A stretch of 64,000 nt of DNA from Antedon mediterranea (GCF_964355755.1 NC_092675.1:26700412-26764411), one strand, 5' to 3'; shown: positions 35,501 through 44,308, numbered from the stretch's first letter. Program-made: numbers and translations. The notes: generated by a model from the sequence alone, not told the origin.

Positions 35501-38284
35501 TTTCATTATCATTTTAATAATATTTTGTTGGTCAATTCATTGCTTCTTTGAAATTTTATTAAAAATTGGTGATTTGACAGTGCATTCTATCGTGGAAAAA
35601 AGAAGGGCAACGACATAGCTTCCGCCTTGATAAAAAAGTGTATTCTGTTACAAGATTAAGCAAAGAAAGGAGGACGTTTGGACAACAACTGTATTGATAA
35701 ATTATTAGCAAAAAATACTTTTGAACCTTGACATCCAAAATAGCTGTTTGATTAAAATTTTTCATTTCAAAGTGTATTCACACACAAAACAAAGATTCAC
35801 AGAGCGAGACAAAAATGAAAACATTGGCAACAAAAGAACCGGCCTCTGCAACCCCCTCATTATTTTCCACGCCCAAATTTAGAAATAAACCTCTAAAAAC
35901 TTGTATTTCTGCCACTGATAGTAATATTGGTATGAAGAACATTAAATTTATTTCAATTCATAACAAATTGAAAAAAAATAATTAGGAGCAGTTGCAGTTA
36001 AGCACTAATTTCTAGATTAATTTGCATGACTGTTGTGTTATCAAAAACAAAAAATCCCATGTTTTTTATTTAACATTCAACTCTAAAAATAAGAATAATA
36101 TTAAAGACTGAAGTTACTGGTATTTAATGCAATGCAAATACTCTTTGAATCATTACATTATGAATGATTCATTACCAATTGCAGTTCAAAACAACTTGTC
36201 AGCATCTATTTTTGTATCAGATTAGACCAGTGATTACATAAACACTGACACAGCAATTTTAATATATGTATCCATTAATAACTCTAAATACCACAAAATA
36301 AAAGCAAAATGACTTATAAAAGGGATGCAATTCTGCTGAGAAGAGGGAAACCCACACTTACTTAACTTTATAGGCGTTTCATGCAGCCTCATTATACAGG
36401 CAGCACATCACCCATCCAAGAAAACCTTAGGCCTACTGATAATCGTTTTTACCCACCCACCCTTAACTTTGTGACACCAACCAGCTCCAGTAGAAACCTT
36501 CCTTATACATAGTACACCACTAGTAAAGGAAAACTTCTGGTTTTAACAACAGGTCATGTATGTTTTTAACAACACTATGGCCAATCATTTCTCAGGGAAC
36601 ACTCCTGTACTGGGGACACCAGGGACACATTACTGACTGATACTAGGTAATATTTTGTAACAATATGGCAAAGGGGATTCTGTTTGTTTCAACTGTACTG
36701 GTGGTTAAAATGTTTTACCCAATACTGTAGGCAGGCAAATATTTCAAGATTTTAAAAAAATACTCACTTTTCATCATGCTTTGAAGAAGCCTCGAGACTC
36801 TGTGATCGAATTCTACCATTACGTGAAAGTCTTGTTTGTAAAATTGAGTTCTTGGGCCCATCTGCCAAATCACTAAGAAACGACTCCTCATCAAATCCCA
36901 TTACTTCGTCATCTATAAATCGGGAATCACACATAAGGTCATCGGACGCTATTGAATCCAACTCTGCCGAGTCGACAGAATTTGAGTAAAACCGACCCTT
37001 AACAGCACTAAGCTGTGGATGTCGTACTGTAGACAGCGGCATTTGCTTAGTAGGGGTGGACTGTATTGGCTGAGAGGTTGTACCATTTAAACGTGACACG
37101 TTCCTGGGACTTGAATCAGATTGGCTTCGTGAATCATGCCTACCCTGGATGTTACTAACACGCGGAGAGTTCTCAACGAGTGCGTCCTGACTGCCTGTGG
37201 ATATCAAACGATGTGAATCAGCTTTTGGTTTGTCATTCGCTTGTTGTTGAGCCGAATTTCCTGTAGAAGCTTTCTCTAATTCAATTTCCTCATCGTTCAA
37301 ATCAGTGTTTTTCATAGCTTCGCAGGTTGTAGGTAAGCCAGCATCTGCGTTACCTGTAAACGTACTACTTGTTGTATTGCCCGTGTAAGTCAATCTTATT
37401 CTATTATCGTGTTTTTCTCTATCCAGTAGGTAAATGTTGTTGGTGTTACATAAATCTTTTTTGAAAGCAGTGGCATTTTTATTTGTTGTATTGAGTACTG
37501 ATTTATCAAGAACAAATGTATCGTTCTGTAATGGCGCTTCACTGGATTCTTTTTTTTCTGAATTTTGAGTACCTGTTGGGGAAGGCAATTTTGCCCACGG
37601 ATTATTGCCCTTTGATAGCCATACATCATTTTTATTTTTACCATCATTTCCAGTATCACTTTTATGTTGCCATGGATTTTCATTGTCATCTGTTTTGGCA
37701 GAGCGATCAACCTTTTTTACGGATGTGGTGGCTGTTTGCATTTGACTGCCGATTGGTAAGTCCGCGATTTTGTTAGTTGACTGACTACAAACGTCACCGT
37801 TCGGTTTTGTTTCAACATTGGAAGGTGTAACACCAAAGAACGCTGATTTTAAGGCTTGATTTGTACTTGCTGGTTTTGAAGGACTATGTACGGACGTATT
37901 CACAATAATGGTACAGTCCGCATCTTCACTCTTGCTATTCATCCTCTTAGCGCTTGACCCAATTTCATACTCATCCATAGCATTTGGACGTTTTGCTGAT
38001 TGTGACGTTGTACTTGTGGTTAACGCAACTGGCGCAACCTTGAAATTAGGGTTATCCACTCTTGTCTCATCAATGTTCAGATTCTGAGATGGTTCGGTAA
38101 ATGTATCGTTATTATCGGTTGCAAAGTCGGGAGGAGGAGGAAATGTCTGGGTTTGAATGGGCTGCGGATTAGCGTTGGCATCTTTATCGGGGGAAATGGA
38201 AGACGCAGACGAGGACTTTTTTTTACGAAAAGAAGGAAACTTTGATAGGAATCCCTTCTTTTTTGGCTTTGTGCGACCAGACAT
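7524..38284 (-). CDS. CCSER: Coiled-coil serine-rich protein (CCSER1/CCSER2 homologue), eight coding exons
   Basis: Coding exons, high to low: 38284-36768, 33838-33713, 29487-29298, 26719-26630, 21959-21870, 19961-19872, 15552-15490, 8561-7524. All junctions are GT-AG, phases agree, and the total is 3204 nt (1067 residues plus stop). The N-terminus (FLSKFPSFRKKK, residues 12-23) resembles the CCSER LPxFRR opening. An acidic ELDSIASDDLM block lies near 441-451. The diagnostic part is FRHLMQDMTNMKTMLFKLKR with VIQD next (about 586-609), close to the vertebrate CCSER1 core. A second coiled coil follows (about 642-681), ending in a QxD motif like vertebrate STQTE. The tail is serine/proline/lysine-rich with two SxIP-type motifs. 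Vertebrate CCSER1 is linked to cell division and CCSER2 to microtubule plus ends; a scaffold role here is inferred. A single copy probably predates the vertebrate split. The 63-nt exon is the least certain. Confidence 0.85.
10620..10916. mobile_element. Dispersed inverted-repeat element, short form
   Basis: Begins 'gtatatcctctggtataatc' and ends with an inverted relative ('gattatacatgaggatatgg'). Interior landmarks 'tagaacacgaaattgggct', 'gggactatacc', 'ccaatactggga'-like and 'gataatgcctgt' recur in the longer copy at 28388-28840. Here the 65-bp internal repeat occurs once. No ORF of interest. Confidence 0.65.
12352..12485. mobile_element. MITE family A copy 3
   Basis: Starts TATAAAGCTCTG and then jumps directly to the interior, so the left end lacks 'tctacactatcaaact'. 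The right end, 'cgtttgatagtgtagacaga' then GCGTTA, is intact. A 5'-deleted copy of about 134 bp in the CCSER last intron. Confidence 0.7.
13895..14048. mobile_element. MITE family A copy 4
   Basis: Left end TAAAGCTCTCTCTACACTA then TCAAACTAGTTTGAC; right end 'tttgatagtgtagacaaga' then GTTTTA. The interior is in the opposite orientation to copies 1-3 and has a duplicated 'cccaaatatggtagtgatat' unit. Confidence 0.75.
15490..15552 (-). CDS. CCSER: CCSER coding exon 7, small (residues 702-722)
   Basis: 63 nt after a strong pyrimidine tract and TTGTTTAG|TCC. It encodes SYKVYKPSYIPRPTTFRTRS then E, with donor GAA|GTGAGG giving phase 0. A second donor 5 nt on (GTGAG|GTAAAA) would break frame with the last exon. 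The exon is inferred from splice signals and frame; transcripts might skip it. Confidence 0.6.
16601..16745. mobile_element. MITE family A copy 5
   Basis: Degenerate ends ('tagctctatctactatcaaa' left; 'actagtttgatgtagacagc' then TTTA right) around the family interior with 'gtgcccatgatgttatctca' and 'ggcacaacacactttttttg'. Several deletions, consistent with an older copy. Confidence 0.65.
19236..19318 (+). pseudogene. tRNA-Ser-like relic (or SINE head)
   Basis: Carries a class II-type D-arm and A box (GTGGCCGAGAGGTTAAGAC) and anticodon-stem halves (TGGA ... TCCA). A degenerate B box (GGGTTCAAGG) follows. The 3' acceptor does not pair with the 5' end and the T-arm is broken, so it is not a working tRNA. 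It could be a pseudogene or a tRNA-derived SINE fragment. Confidence 0.45.
19872..19961 (-). CDS. CCSER: CCSER coding exon 6 (residues 672-701)
   Basis: 90 nt, phase 0 at both ends. Acceptor TTTCCACAG|TTAGAG; donor ATCATT|GTAAGT. It encodes LEFQTAQTELSNRNQVPKRD then VGVQADLPII. The KRDVGVQADL motif matches the vertebrate CCSER1 DKSTQTELL position that closes the coiled-coil region. Confidence 0.85.
20321..20486. mobile_element. MITE family A copy 6
   Basis: Left TAAAAGCTCTGTCTACACTA, right 'gataatgtagacagagctta'. The interior has two 'gcccaaatatg' units and 'ttgtatgggcacatcaca'. Both ends are well preserved. 'TTAA' is visible at the right edge. Confidence 0.75.
21259..21442. mobile_element. 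MITE family B copy 1 (subtype I)
   Basis: Left 'taaagcgtggttcccactag' then CGACGCAACGCAAGG; right 'cgttctagtgggaaccaagc' then TTAA. The interior is nearly palindromic ('atcacaagcgatgg' against 'ttcgcttgtaattgg') and holds several ACGTAACGCAACGC words. It stands out sharply from the AT-rich intron. Confidence 0.8.
21870..21959 (-). CDS. CCSER: CCSER coding exon 5, second coiled coil (residues 642-671)
   Basis: 90 nt, phase 0 at both ends. Acceptor TATATTTCAG|GAAAAT; donor GAACTG|GTAGGC. It encodes ENVQLKTEITSMKRLIEETD then KTVGRLHGEL. Heptad-like spacing of V, L, I, M and L fits a coiled coil and parallels the vertebrate ECSMLKLQLK...LQEEL segment. An upstream donor, CATG|GTGAAC, is possible, but only GTAGGC keeps phase 0. 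Confidence 0.8.
22591..22808. mobile_element. Long imperfect inverted repeat, MITE-like
   Basis: The left arm runs TTAAACCAAGGCAATC, then AGGATGCTGAGCTT. The right arm, read on the other strand, runs TTTAAACAAGGCAATC, then AGGACACTGAGCTT after a short insertion. About 218 bp in total. No ORF. Could fold into a long hairpin RNA if transcribed with the gene. Confidence 0.6.
23891..24256. repeat. Two-unit tandem repeat, 187-bp period
   Basis: The pair 'ataacacaaagagacaatct' occurs at about 23895 and 24082. Each is followed by 'attaatgtt', 'aaacaatat', 'attgaacatcctatca', 'aaaagaggtttaacttgaat', a T-run, and 'atattctattttcttcataa'. Noncoding, intronic. Confidence 0.8.
26630..26719 (-). CDS. CCSER: CCSER coding exon 4 (residues 612-641)
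   Basis: 90 nt, phase 0 at both ends. Acceptor TATTTCAG|AATGCT; donor ACCCAG|GTGAGT. It encodes NAITGSLPTSPVTTVNPMLG then QDNILVDLTQ. The TSLPxSP-like stretch corresponds to the vertebrate CCSER1 linker after the first coiled coil. The flanking intron to the left contains two short look-alikes of this exon's edges (see findings). Confidence 0.85.
28388..28840. mobile_element. Dispersed inverted-repeat element with four internal 65-bp repeats
   Basis: Termini TACCGTATTCCTCTGG and, at the far end, GAGGGTATACGGTA are inverted relatives. Near the left end four units of 64-69 bp start at 28397, 28461, 28526 and 28595. Each runs 'ctctggtataatcccaccct', 'cctagaacacaaaattgggc', 'gactttggtgggttggacta'. 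The remainder matches 10690-10916. No transposase-like ORF. An expanded copy of the element at 10620. Confidence 0.75.
28949..28968. mobile_element. Solitary MITE-type end
   Basis: Reads TTAAATGCCTGTTCACACTA, with the same TTAA-to-CACTA layout as the ends of families A, B and F. No matching inverted end was found in the next few hundred bases, so it may be a truncated element or a chance match. Confidence 0.35.
29298..29487 (-). CDS. CCSER: CCSER coding exon 3, conserved coiled-coil core
   Basis: Acceptor TTTTTTTATAG|ATC at 29487; donor AATAAT|GTAAGC at 29297, ending in phase 0. It encodes SKENHVGFSRLNRSLHLNLT up to VIQDNN (residues 549-611). The segment LMQDMTNMKTMLFKLKR aligns position by position with the vertebrate CCSER1 LMLQD..VKTLLLKMKR region. 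This is the strongest evidence for the family assignment. Confidence 0.9.
29488..33712 (-). other. CCSER intron between exons 2 and 3
   Basis: About 4.2 kb. Holds one copy of the dispersed repeat D (31848-31990, minus orientation). A GC-richer patch lies at about 33270-33535; its 62-74 codon ORFs on both strands match no family I know. The remainder is AT-rich and unremarkable. Confidence 0.55.
31848..31990 (-). repeat. Dispersed repeat D, copy 1
   Basis: Read on the minus strand it has 'agtaaaaagataaatatttt', 'ggcacatatggcgtttcata', 'caatgaatacagac' and 'ttggggcaagt'. These landmarks recur in order at 49670-49813 and 61915-62055 on the plus strand. About 140 bp. No terminal inverted repeats seen; probably the tail of a larger retroelement or a SINE. 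Confidence 0.65.
33713..33838 (-). CDS. CCSER: CCSER coding exon 2 (about residues 507-547)
   Basis: Acceptor CCTTTTTAG|GGTC at 33838; donor AATGAAAG|GTAAAA at 33712. It enters and leaves in phase 2, so its 126 nt add 42 codons without changing frame. It encodes VIDSRRLRSITMGASPPSK and onward to MTNFNE. No domain; a linker rich in Ser and Pro. Frame agreement with both neighbours is the main support. Confidence 0.8.
33839..36767 (-). other. CCSER intron between exons 1 and 2
   Basis: About 2.9 kb. A small direct repeat 'ggggtaccttgttag' occurs twice in a row near 34896-34925. No MITE of the families described, no exon and no RNA gene recognised. Confidence 0.5.
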
Positions 38285-38329
38285 CTTCTTAGCAAAATTT
38301 AACTGAGGATCCAGTTTTACTTGGATAAC
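36768..38329 (-). CDS. CCSER: CCSER first coding exon (residues 1-505)
   Basis: Acceptor TTTCTAG precedes 38329 and the ATG is at 38284-38282, leaving 45 nt of 5' UTR in this exon. The donor is AAAA|GTGAGTA at 36767, phase 2. The encoded region is low-complexity, rich in Ser, Asn, Thr and Asp. Its basic opening (TKPKKKGF) and acidic end (ELDSIASDDLMCDSRFIDD) are the parts that look conserved with vertebrate CCSER1. The long middle has no recognised domain and is probably disordered. Confidence 0.85.
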
Positions 38330-39977
38330 CTAGAAAAACAAAAGAATACTGTATTATTGAAACACATTCTGACTGCTAGCATCTTGAGTCTTTTTGTTTG
38401 AAATTGTATAAAAATTTACTTTATTTAAGTCAATGAGTCAACAATCAAGCGTAATAATAAATAGGGCTAGGGCTATGCCTGGCTAGGACTATCAAAAAAT
38501 ATTGAGACTAGGAACCTCGACTCCGGTCAAGGATTTGTTTAAAAACAAATTTGTTTGTTTGTACTGTAAATGCCTACAAATAAACAATGCACAGATTTAC
38601 ATACATAATAAATAGAAAATATTAAAAATAATAAATTAATTAATTTAAAGGCTGGGTATAGCCTAGGCCTATATAGGCCCTACTAGGCCCGGCTTAAACC
38701 TAAGTTTTTATATATTAAAAGTTGTTATAGGGCTAGACCAGGAGGTAAGTATAAGTGGGCTTAGGTATTGGTTTGCTAGCTGGTGTAGGCCTGATCCTAG
38801 CTACCCCTACTAACCTAGGCCTATTCCTCTATAGTAGTCTTAGCTAGAGGCTATCGAAACTAAAAACTCCAGAAGGCGGATGTCGGGAAGAAGTGTAGTA
38901 AACAACAAGGATGATTAATGAACTTCCGACGTCAACTTACGTACAATTAAATATTAAAGATGGTCGATCCGATAAGACTCAGATTAACTTGAAGAAATCT
39001 TTTTCACAAATTAACTGGATAGTCTTTTTTTTTACGAAATAAACATTAAACACACTTCGTAGCAGCAGCTCTTCTGGTGGTTGACTGAAACATTTCTTTT
39101 GTCCCCCAACAAAAACCAATAAAATCGTACGTAGTGTGTGAATAGAAAATAAAAATATCATATAGCGCCCTCAATTTTGGGAAAAGTAGGTGTAGGTACG
39201 TTTTTTCAAGGATTTTTAGAAAGATCTGAAGGTGTCTTTGGCTTTTTTTAGCAGCATGGTTTTTGTAGATCTCTTGCTAAGTCACCAAAAAAGAAATATA
39301 CTGTTATAATACATTTACAAGCCTACGGCATCGCATATTAAATAAATATCAAAGCCAATAAATTGTGTTTCTTATCAAATTCACTGACTTGAAAATGACA
39401 CATCCTAGCATGTTTTGTGTTCATGACATTATATGATAAAATTACATTTACGCAATCTAAAACAAATTGAATCATGAAAATTAACAAACATTTAAAATTA
39501 AAAATCTTTCTACAAAATCCTTTAAAATTATATAACACAATGCTTAGTTTTCCTTAAGTTAGAATCTCCTTTTGTCATTTGTGTTTCCCGTATTTGTACT
39601 TGATTAACACATCAAACGTTTATTTTTTGTTTTCTCCAAAATTATTAATTGTTGTTTCCGATCCTATAATAGTTCTATAATTTTCTTTTCTTGTTTTTAC
39701 CCTTTTTTTTCACGTCGTACCGATGGTGCCTACGTGACGTGTGGACCCAACCAAATGGTACACGATGAAAAAAGTAAAGAAACTAAAATAATTATAGAGG
39801 GCGCTAGATAAAATATTGGCGCTTGATCATAAAAAAAACACGCGTCTCTCTCGACCACCCTGGTTTGTTGTTGTTTTCTTTTGGACAGTCTTGTGGTACA
39901 CATAAGTCTAAGACGAGAAAAAAACTGATTTAAGGCGTTTTTATTCTGTTATTACTGTAATTAAGGTCTTGTTTACA
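38330..39977. promoter_or_regulatory. Divergent promoter interval between CCSER (minus) and CRIP (plus)
   Basis: CCSER exon 1 starts with a splice acceptor at 38329, so a noncoding first exon must lie upstream. A TTGTAC|GTAAGT donor on the minus strand at 38941 is the best candidate. The first CRIP ATG is at 39978. The interval between holds a CRE-like TGACGTCGG (minus strand, about 38926-38934) and TACGTGACGTG (about 39732-39742). TAGCGCCCTC (about 39163-39172) and its inverse GAGGGCGCTA (about 39796-39805) also fall there. There is no TATA box at an obvious position. Divergent arrangement is seen; shared regulation is inferred. Confidence 0.45.
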
Positions 39978-42073
39978 ATGCCCAACTGCCCCATGTGTCA
40001 AAAGCCCGTTTATTTTGGTGAGTAAGTTGTTAAAGTTAGTTTTAAATAGGCACCACTGTTGGTTTGGTTGGCATTCTAAAATGTAGGGTTCACCCTCCTC
40101 TTTTGTGATTGTTACAGTTGATTAATTACAATGAACGGTTCCTCACTTCAAGGGTATTGGAATGCACCCATAAAATGGGTCAGTTTATATGTGTTGATTT
40201 GCAGTTCAATGTGGTAGCAGCCTTGCCTAAAAGTGTGGATAAATGTAGCAAGCATATAGCCTAGCCTAGGCCTATTATAATCAAAAACTTTTTGCCAACT
40301 GAGAAATATTTCATCTGAAAACAAAAGTGTGTTCTAATCAACTGTGTCGGTCTACTGGACTTCTTCTGAACCTCATTTATTTATGATTTGCCTTTTATAG
40401 ACCCGATTATTCTACTACTTTGTTTCTGCAGTAATTAATAACTTTATTTGCCATAATTATTTTATAAAGTTAGTATATTATAAACTATATTAAACATTTT
40501 TAAAAATTGTATATTATACAGAAAAGCACTACTTAATTAAAGGTGAGGTTTAATTATTTATAAATGTAATTATTTTATTAAATTTTTTTTAGCTGAGAAA
40601 AAAACATCTCTTGGAAAAGATTGGCACCGAGGTTGTTTACGGTGTGCCAGATGCAATAAAGTGCTCAACTCGGGTCAGCATGCAGAGGTGAGTCCTACAC
40701 TTCTCTCTCAAACATATCATCTTTTTTATGCCTTTTTTTTATTAAAGTCAATAAAATCCAAACTAGTAGCCAGAGGGTGCGGTTTCCTGTATGTAGTACC
40801 ATTTTTAAACTAAAGCTCAGTCTCACCATGGAGGTATTTAATACGTCCTCTATGGTCTCACTCATCAAACTTGATGTGATTAAAACACTAGTTTTTATTT
40901 CATGAAAAGTACATGTATTTTGTTTTCTTTGTCACAAACAATTTAACTTTCTACCATTACCGGTACTATCTGAAAACTGAGCCAATGGTTTCCTATAAAG
41001 TTTTATTGTGGTTATAAACTTTAGTAGCTTTTAAAAGCATTGTGAAATGAAATCAAACAAGACCCTTGAATGGAAGTATGGTTGTACAAAACAACATTTA
41101 ATAGCTCATAAACAAACAAAAGATATATTTTTTCAGAAATATGTACGATATTGGTAAAATGTACACAAACTGAGGCAAATAATTATTATCAGATTTGGTA
41201 TATAATATTAATCTCTGTTATTTGTGTTATGATTATTGCAGATATCTAAGTTATGTATTGTTAAATCTTTTTATTAACTGTAGCATGATGGGAAGCCATA
41301 TTGCAACATGCCTTGTTACTCAGCTTTGTTTGGACCAAAAGGTATATTTTTTTTAGTTGATTCTACATAACCTCTGTTTACACTATCAATCTAGTTTGAT
41401 GAAAAGTGTGATGTGCAACGTGATATACCCAAATATGGTAGTGAAATGACATCAAGTCCATATATATGAGCACATCACATTTTTTTTTCACATAAAGTTT
41501 GATAGTGTAGCCCTAGCCATCAGCGCAAGCTCGGTGGTCTAGAGGTATGGACGCCAGTCTAGTGACCTAGAGGTCGTCGGTTCGATACCCACCCAAGAAT
41601 TACTAAATATTCTTATGTAAAGATGCAAAACATCTGACAAATGATAATTTTAATATGATAAATTGGTAATGCACCTATAAGAAAATTAGATGATTTTATT
41701 ATTAATTTTTTATTAAATACTACCAAACTCGGCTGTACCACTAGGCTAGTTGAAATACAGACCTATTTTACTTTAATTGGAAGGACATTGTTTTTAAATT
41801 TATTAAACGTTATATTTACCACACCATTTTCAGATTCTATTACAGATATTAAATAATATATACATACTGCCCTCTATGTTGTTTTGGGGTTCAATCAATA
41901 TGCCTACTAGACTGTAGCTTGCTCTGTCTACACTATGAATCTACTCAGCTGTATTTATTTATTACACATGGCATTTATATTGATGTCAAACAATAATTTA
42001 ATATTATTCTTAATTTGTTTAAGGTTTCGGTCATGGAGGAACAGAAAGCCATGGATATGAATTGGTCAAATAA
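39978..42073 (+). CDS. CRIP1: CRIP-type single-LIM-domain protein, copy a (80 aa)
   Basis: Four exons: 39978-40017, 40593-40687, 41284-41341, 42024-42073 (243 nt with TAA), GT-AG introns in phases 1, 0, 1. The protein is one LIM domain plus the short glycine-rich tail typical of CRIP1 (human CRIP1 is 77 residues). Zinc ligands are C4, C7, H25, C28, then C31, C34, C52, C56. The core GKDWHR and the GPKGFGHGG tail are hallmark residues. CRIP proteins are small intracellular zinc proteins thought to mediate protein contacts; no enzymatic role is known. The tail is four residues longer than copy b and ends ESHGYELVK. Intron 3 carries a family A MITE and a SINE fragment. A possible AATAAA lies at 42957. 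Tandem paralogue of the gene at 46701. Confidence 0.95.
41368..41516. mobile_element. MITE family A copy 7, in CRIP-a intron 3
   Basis: Left 'taacctctgtttacactatc' then AATCTAGTTTGATG; right 'cataaagtttgatagtgtag' then CCCTAG. The interior has 'gatatacccaaatatggtag' and 'gagcacatcacattttt'. The outer bases of both ends have decayed. Confidence 0.7.
41529..41600 (+). mobile_element. tRNA-derived SINE head
   Basis: An A box (TGGTCTAGAGGTATGG) and an intact B box (GGTTCGATACC) are spaced as in a tRNA, starting GCTCGG. The acceptor arms do not pair well and the anticodon arm is irregular, so it is a tRNA-derived retroelement or pseudogene, not a working tRNA. It sits 13 bases after the right end of a family A MITE. 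Confidence 0.6.
41918..41945. mobile_element. Solo end of MITE family A
   Basis: Reads 'gcttgctctgtctacactat' then GAATCTAC, matching the family A terminus. No partner end follows, so it is a truncated copy inside CRIP-a intron 3. Confidence 0.5.
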
Positions 42074-42408
42074 ACAAATGGCAGTTGAATTCCATCTCAT
42101 TTTAATCTATCATAATCAGAATTTGATTTAACTTTTCCACGTCCAATGTGATAAGTAGGACAGTGGTGGACTACTGGCTGTAGATTATATGCTCATTTGA
42201 CCTTTTTGGAAGCATGACCTATGATCTATGACTAAAAAAACGTGTTACAAATTTTGTTGTGGTTAGTAGTATTCAGCTTATTGTGCTAACAGAATGGAAT
42301 ATTTGTCGACTAACCAAATTGTTATATTAGTAATCCCTGCTGTATAGAAAATAATTAGAATCATTCCAATTTGCTTTCATCTATTTTGATGTACTACTAA
42401 TAATTGTG

Positions 42409-42552
42409 TTAAGCTCTGTCTACACTATCAAACTTTATGTGACAAAAAATGTGATGTGCCCATATATGGACATGATGATGTCATATCACTACCATATTTG
42501 AGCACATCACATTTTTTTGTCAAACTAGTTTGATAGTGTAGACAGAGCTTTA
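42409..42552. mobile_element. MITE family A copy 8, best preserved
   Basis: 144 bp. Left TTAAGCTCTGTCTACACTA then TCAAACT; right 'tagtttgatagtgtagacag' then AGCTTTA. The terminal inverted repeat is about 24 bp and nearly perfect. The centre carries the inverted pair 'catgatgatgtcatatcac'. This copy serves as the family reference in this window. It lies in the presumed 3' UTR of CRIP-a. Confidence 0.85.
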
Positions 42553-43890
42553 GCTTGATGAATGCTGTTATTTTACCTTGGTACAGTAGATCCAGCATTT
42601 TGTAATACGGGGAGGGGGGTGGGGGGTTGCCAGGGCCTAAAATTTGTCTAAAATGAAGAGCTAGCCGGGTGCAGCCCCAGCCCCTATCCTCTCCATTTTG
42701 TTTACCTAACCTGTGTTGTACGCTTAGGTTTTATCAGAATTATTAGAAATTGATAAAGCTGTTCTAGTTGGTTCAGAAATGTCGTTCTTAGTCAAGTAGG
42801 CCTAGGCTTGATGTAACAGGGTGATTGTATTTTAAGAAAGTTTTTAAATGCTGCCATAGCCATGTTGGCCTAGCCTGATACTGTAGCTGTTTAATTTATC
42901 CATGTTCACCAAAGTTTTCATAAATGATTGCTTTAGTAGACATCACTATCTTTAATAATAAACCTTGATTATTAAATTGCCTTGACTTTAATGAAAAACC
43001 ACAATTTTTTTACATGAAATAATGTTATATATTGTTCGTGTTTTCTTGATAAAACCTGACTGTAATATTGTATGACTTTTCAAAAATTTGTTACATACTT
43101 TAATTGTATTATTTTGTTATGGTGCTATATTTTTAAACAAGCCTAACATGTTGCCATTGAAATATTTTGAACAATCAGACAACTTTAGCACAATTAGTAC
43201 AGTAGTACCTAGTAGTAGTCTGTCGATAGTTGTCCTAGAACTTATAACAGGTTTTAGTGGAAACAAAATAAGTGTACTGTACTGTTAGTTTTTACAATTT
43301 CATTCCAAAAACTATATACAGTATATATTTTTAATCATATAGGAATACATTTTATTTTATTGTATCTATGTGATGAGTGACTCTATAACATTTTTTTTTA
43401 AACATTATTACATTGTTGACTGTATTATATTTATTTAATGTAATTTAAGTATTGTTTTAACTATTACATTATTAAATGTATTTTAAGTATTCAATACATT
43501 TTTTAATGTATTTTATAAATCCTAGGGTAAGGCCTAGTTTTTATTGTGTAAATACAGTATTATTAGGGTAACAACACGTTTTGATAATAATTTCAATTGA
43601 AATGTCAATTCCCTTTTTTTAAACATTTCTTTTGTTAAAAAACAATTTATGATACTAATGGTACAATCTTACCATACCGCTTAAGATATTCATAATTATA
43701 TTTTGTATTGTGTGTGATATATATTCCACGTTTTATAACTTTTATACCAATTGTTGAAGTTTATTGTTTTATAGCTTTTGTTAATTTTAGTTGTGTTTTT
43801 CTCCATGGTTTTATTAAATATGAATTAACGACACGTTCTCATGTCTCTTACATAACATAAGTTTCTTTCTTAAAAAACTTCATTATAAGC

Positions 43891-43942
43891 TAAGCTTGAC
43901 TTGTTTGGTCAACTCACCGCGTTGCGTTTTTTGAGTCCTAAC
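43891..43942. mobile_element. Fragment of MITE family B (subtype II)
   Basis: 'ttggtcaactcaccgcgttg' then CG, followed by a TCCTAAC remnant. It resembles the right half of the subtype II copies at 51388 and 62182. The left part is missing. Confidence 0.45.
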
Positions 43943-43984
43943 AAAATCTTTAAAACTTCACAAGATATTATGAAAGGCCATCAG

Positions 43985-44160
43985 TTAAACGTGGTTTCCA
44001 CTAGCGACGCAACTCTACGACGTAATGTGCTGTATTGCGTAATCACAAGTGGGAATCAACGACGCAAACATCGCAGGTTTGATTTCAAGCAGGCGGGAGA
44101 AAACGCAATTATCGGAAGGGAATTTTATTGCGTTGCGTCGCTAGTGGGAACCAAGCTTTA
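43985..44160. mobile_element. MITE family B copy 2 (subtype III)
   Basis: TTAA at 43985, then 'acgtggtttccactagcgac'; right 'cgctagtgggaaccaagctt'. The interior has 'gcgtaatcacaagtgggaat', 'catcgcaggtttgatttcaa' and 'aattatcggaaggg', which are diagnostic of subtype III. The 93-codon frame at 43901-44182 runs through this element and is not a gene. Confidence 0.75.
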
Positions 44161-44308
44161 CACGATTCCTACAATATTTTAATAAATTTGGAATGCGCTT
44201 TTTTTTTACCAAGAACATCGTCACATTGTAGATAGGCCTAAATTGAAATTTGTTTGTGCCCAATATCATCCATGGTTTCTATTCGGATGTACAAAAGTCG
44301 TAATAATG

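Noticed and set aside
41529-41600. Functional tRNA gene
   Set aside because: A and B boxes are present, but the acceptor stem and anticodon arm are irregular; it fits a SINE head better.
43901-44182. 93-codon plus-strand ORF
   Set aside because: It runs through MITE B copy 2. Its codons come from the element's inverted repeats, and it has no family motif or splice support.
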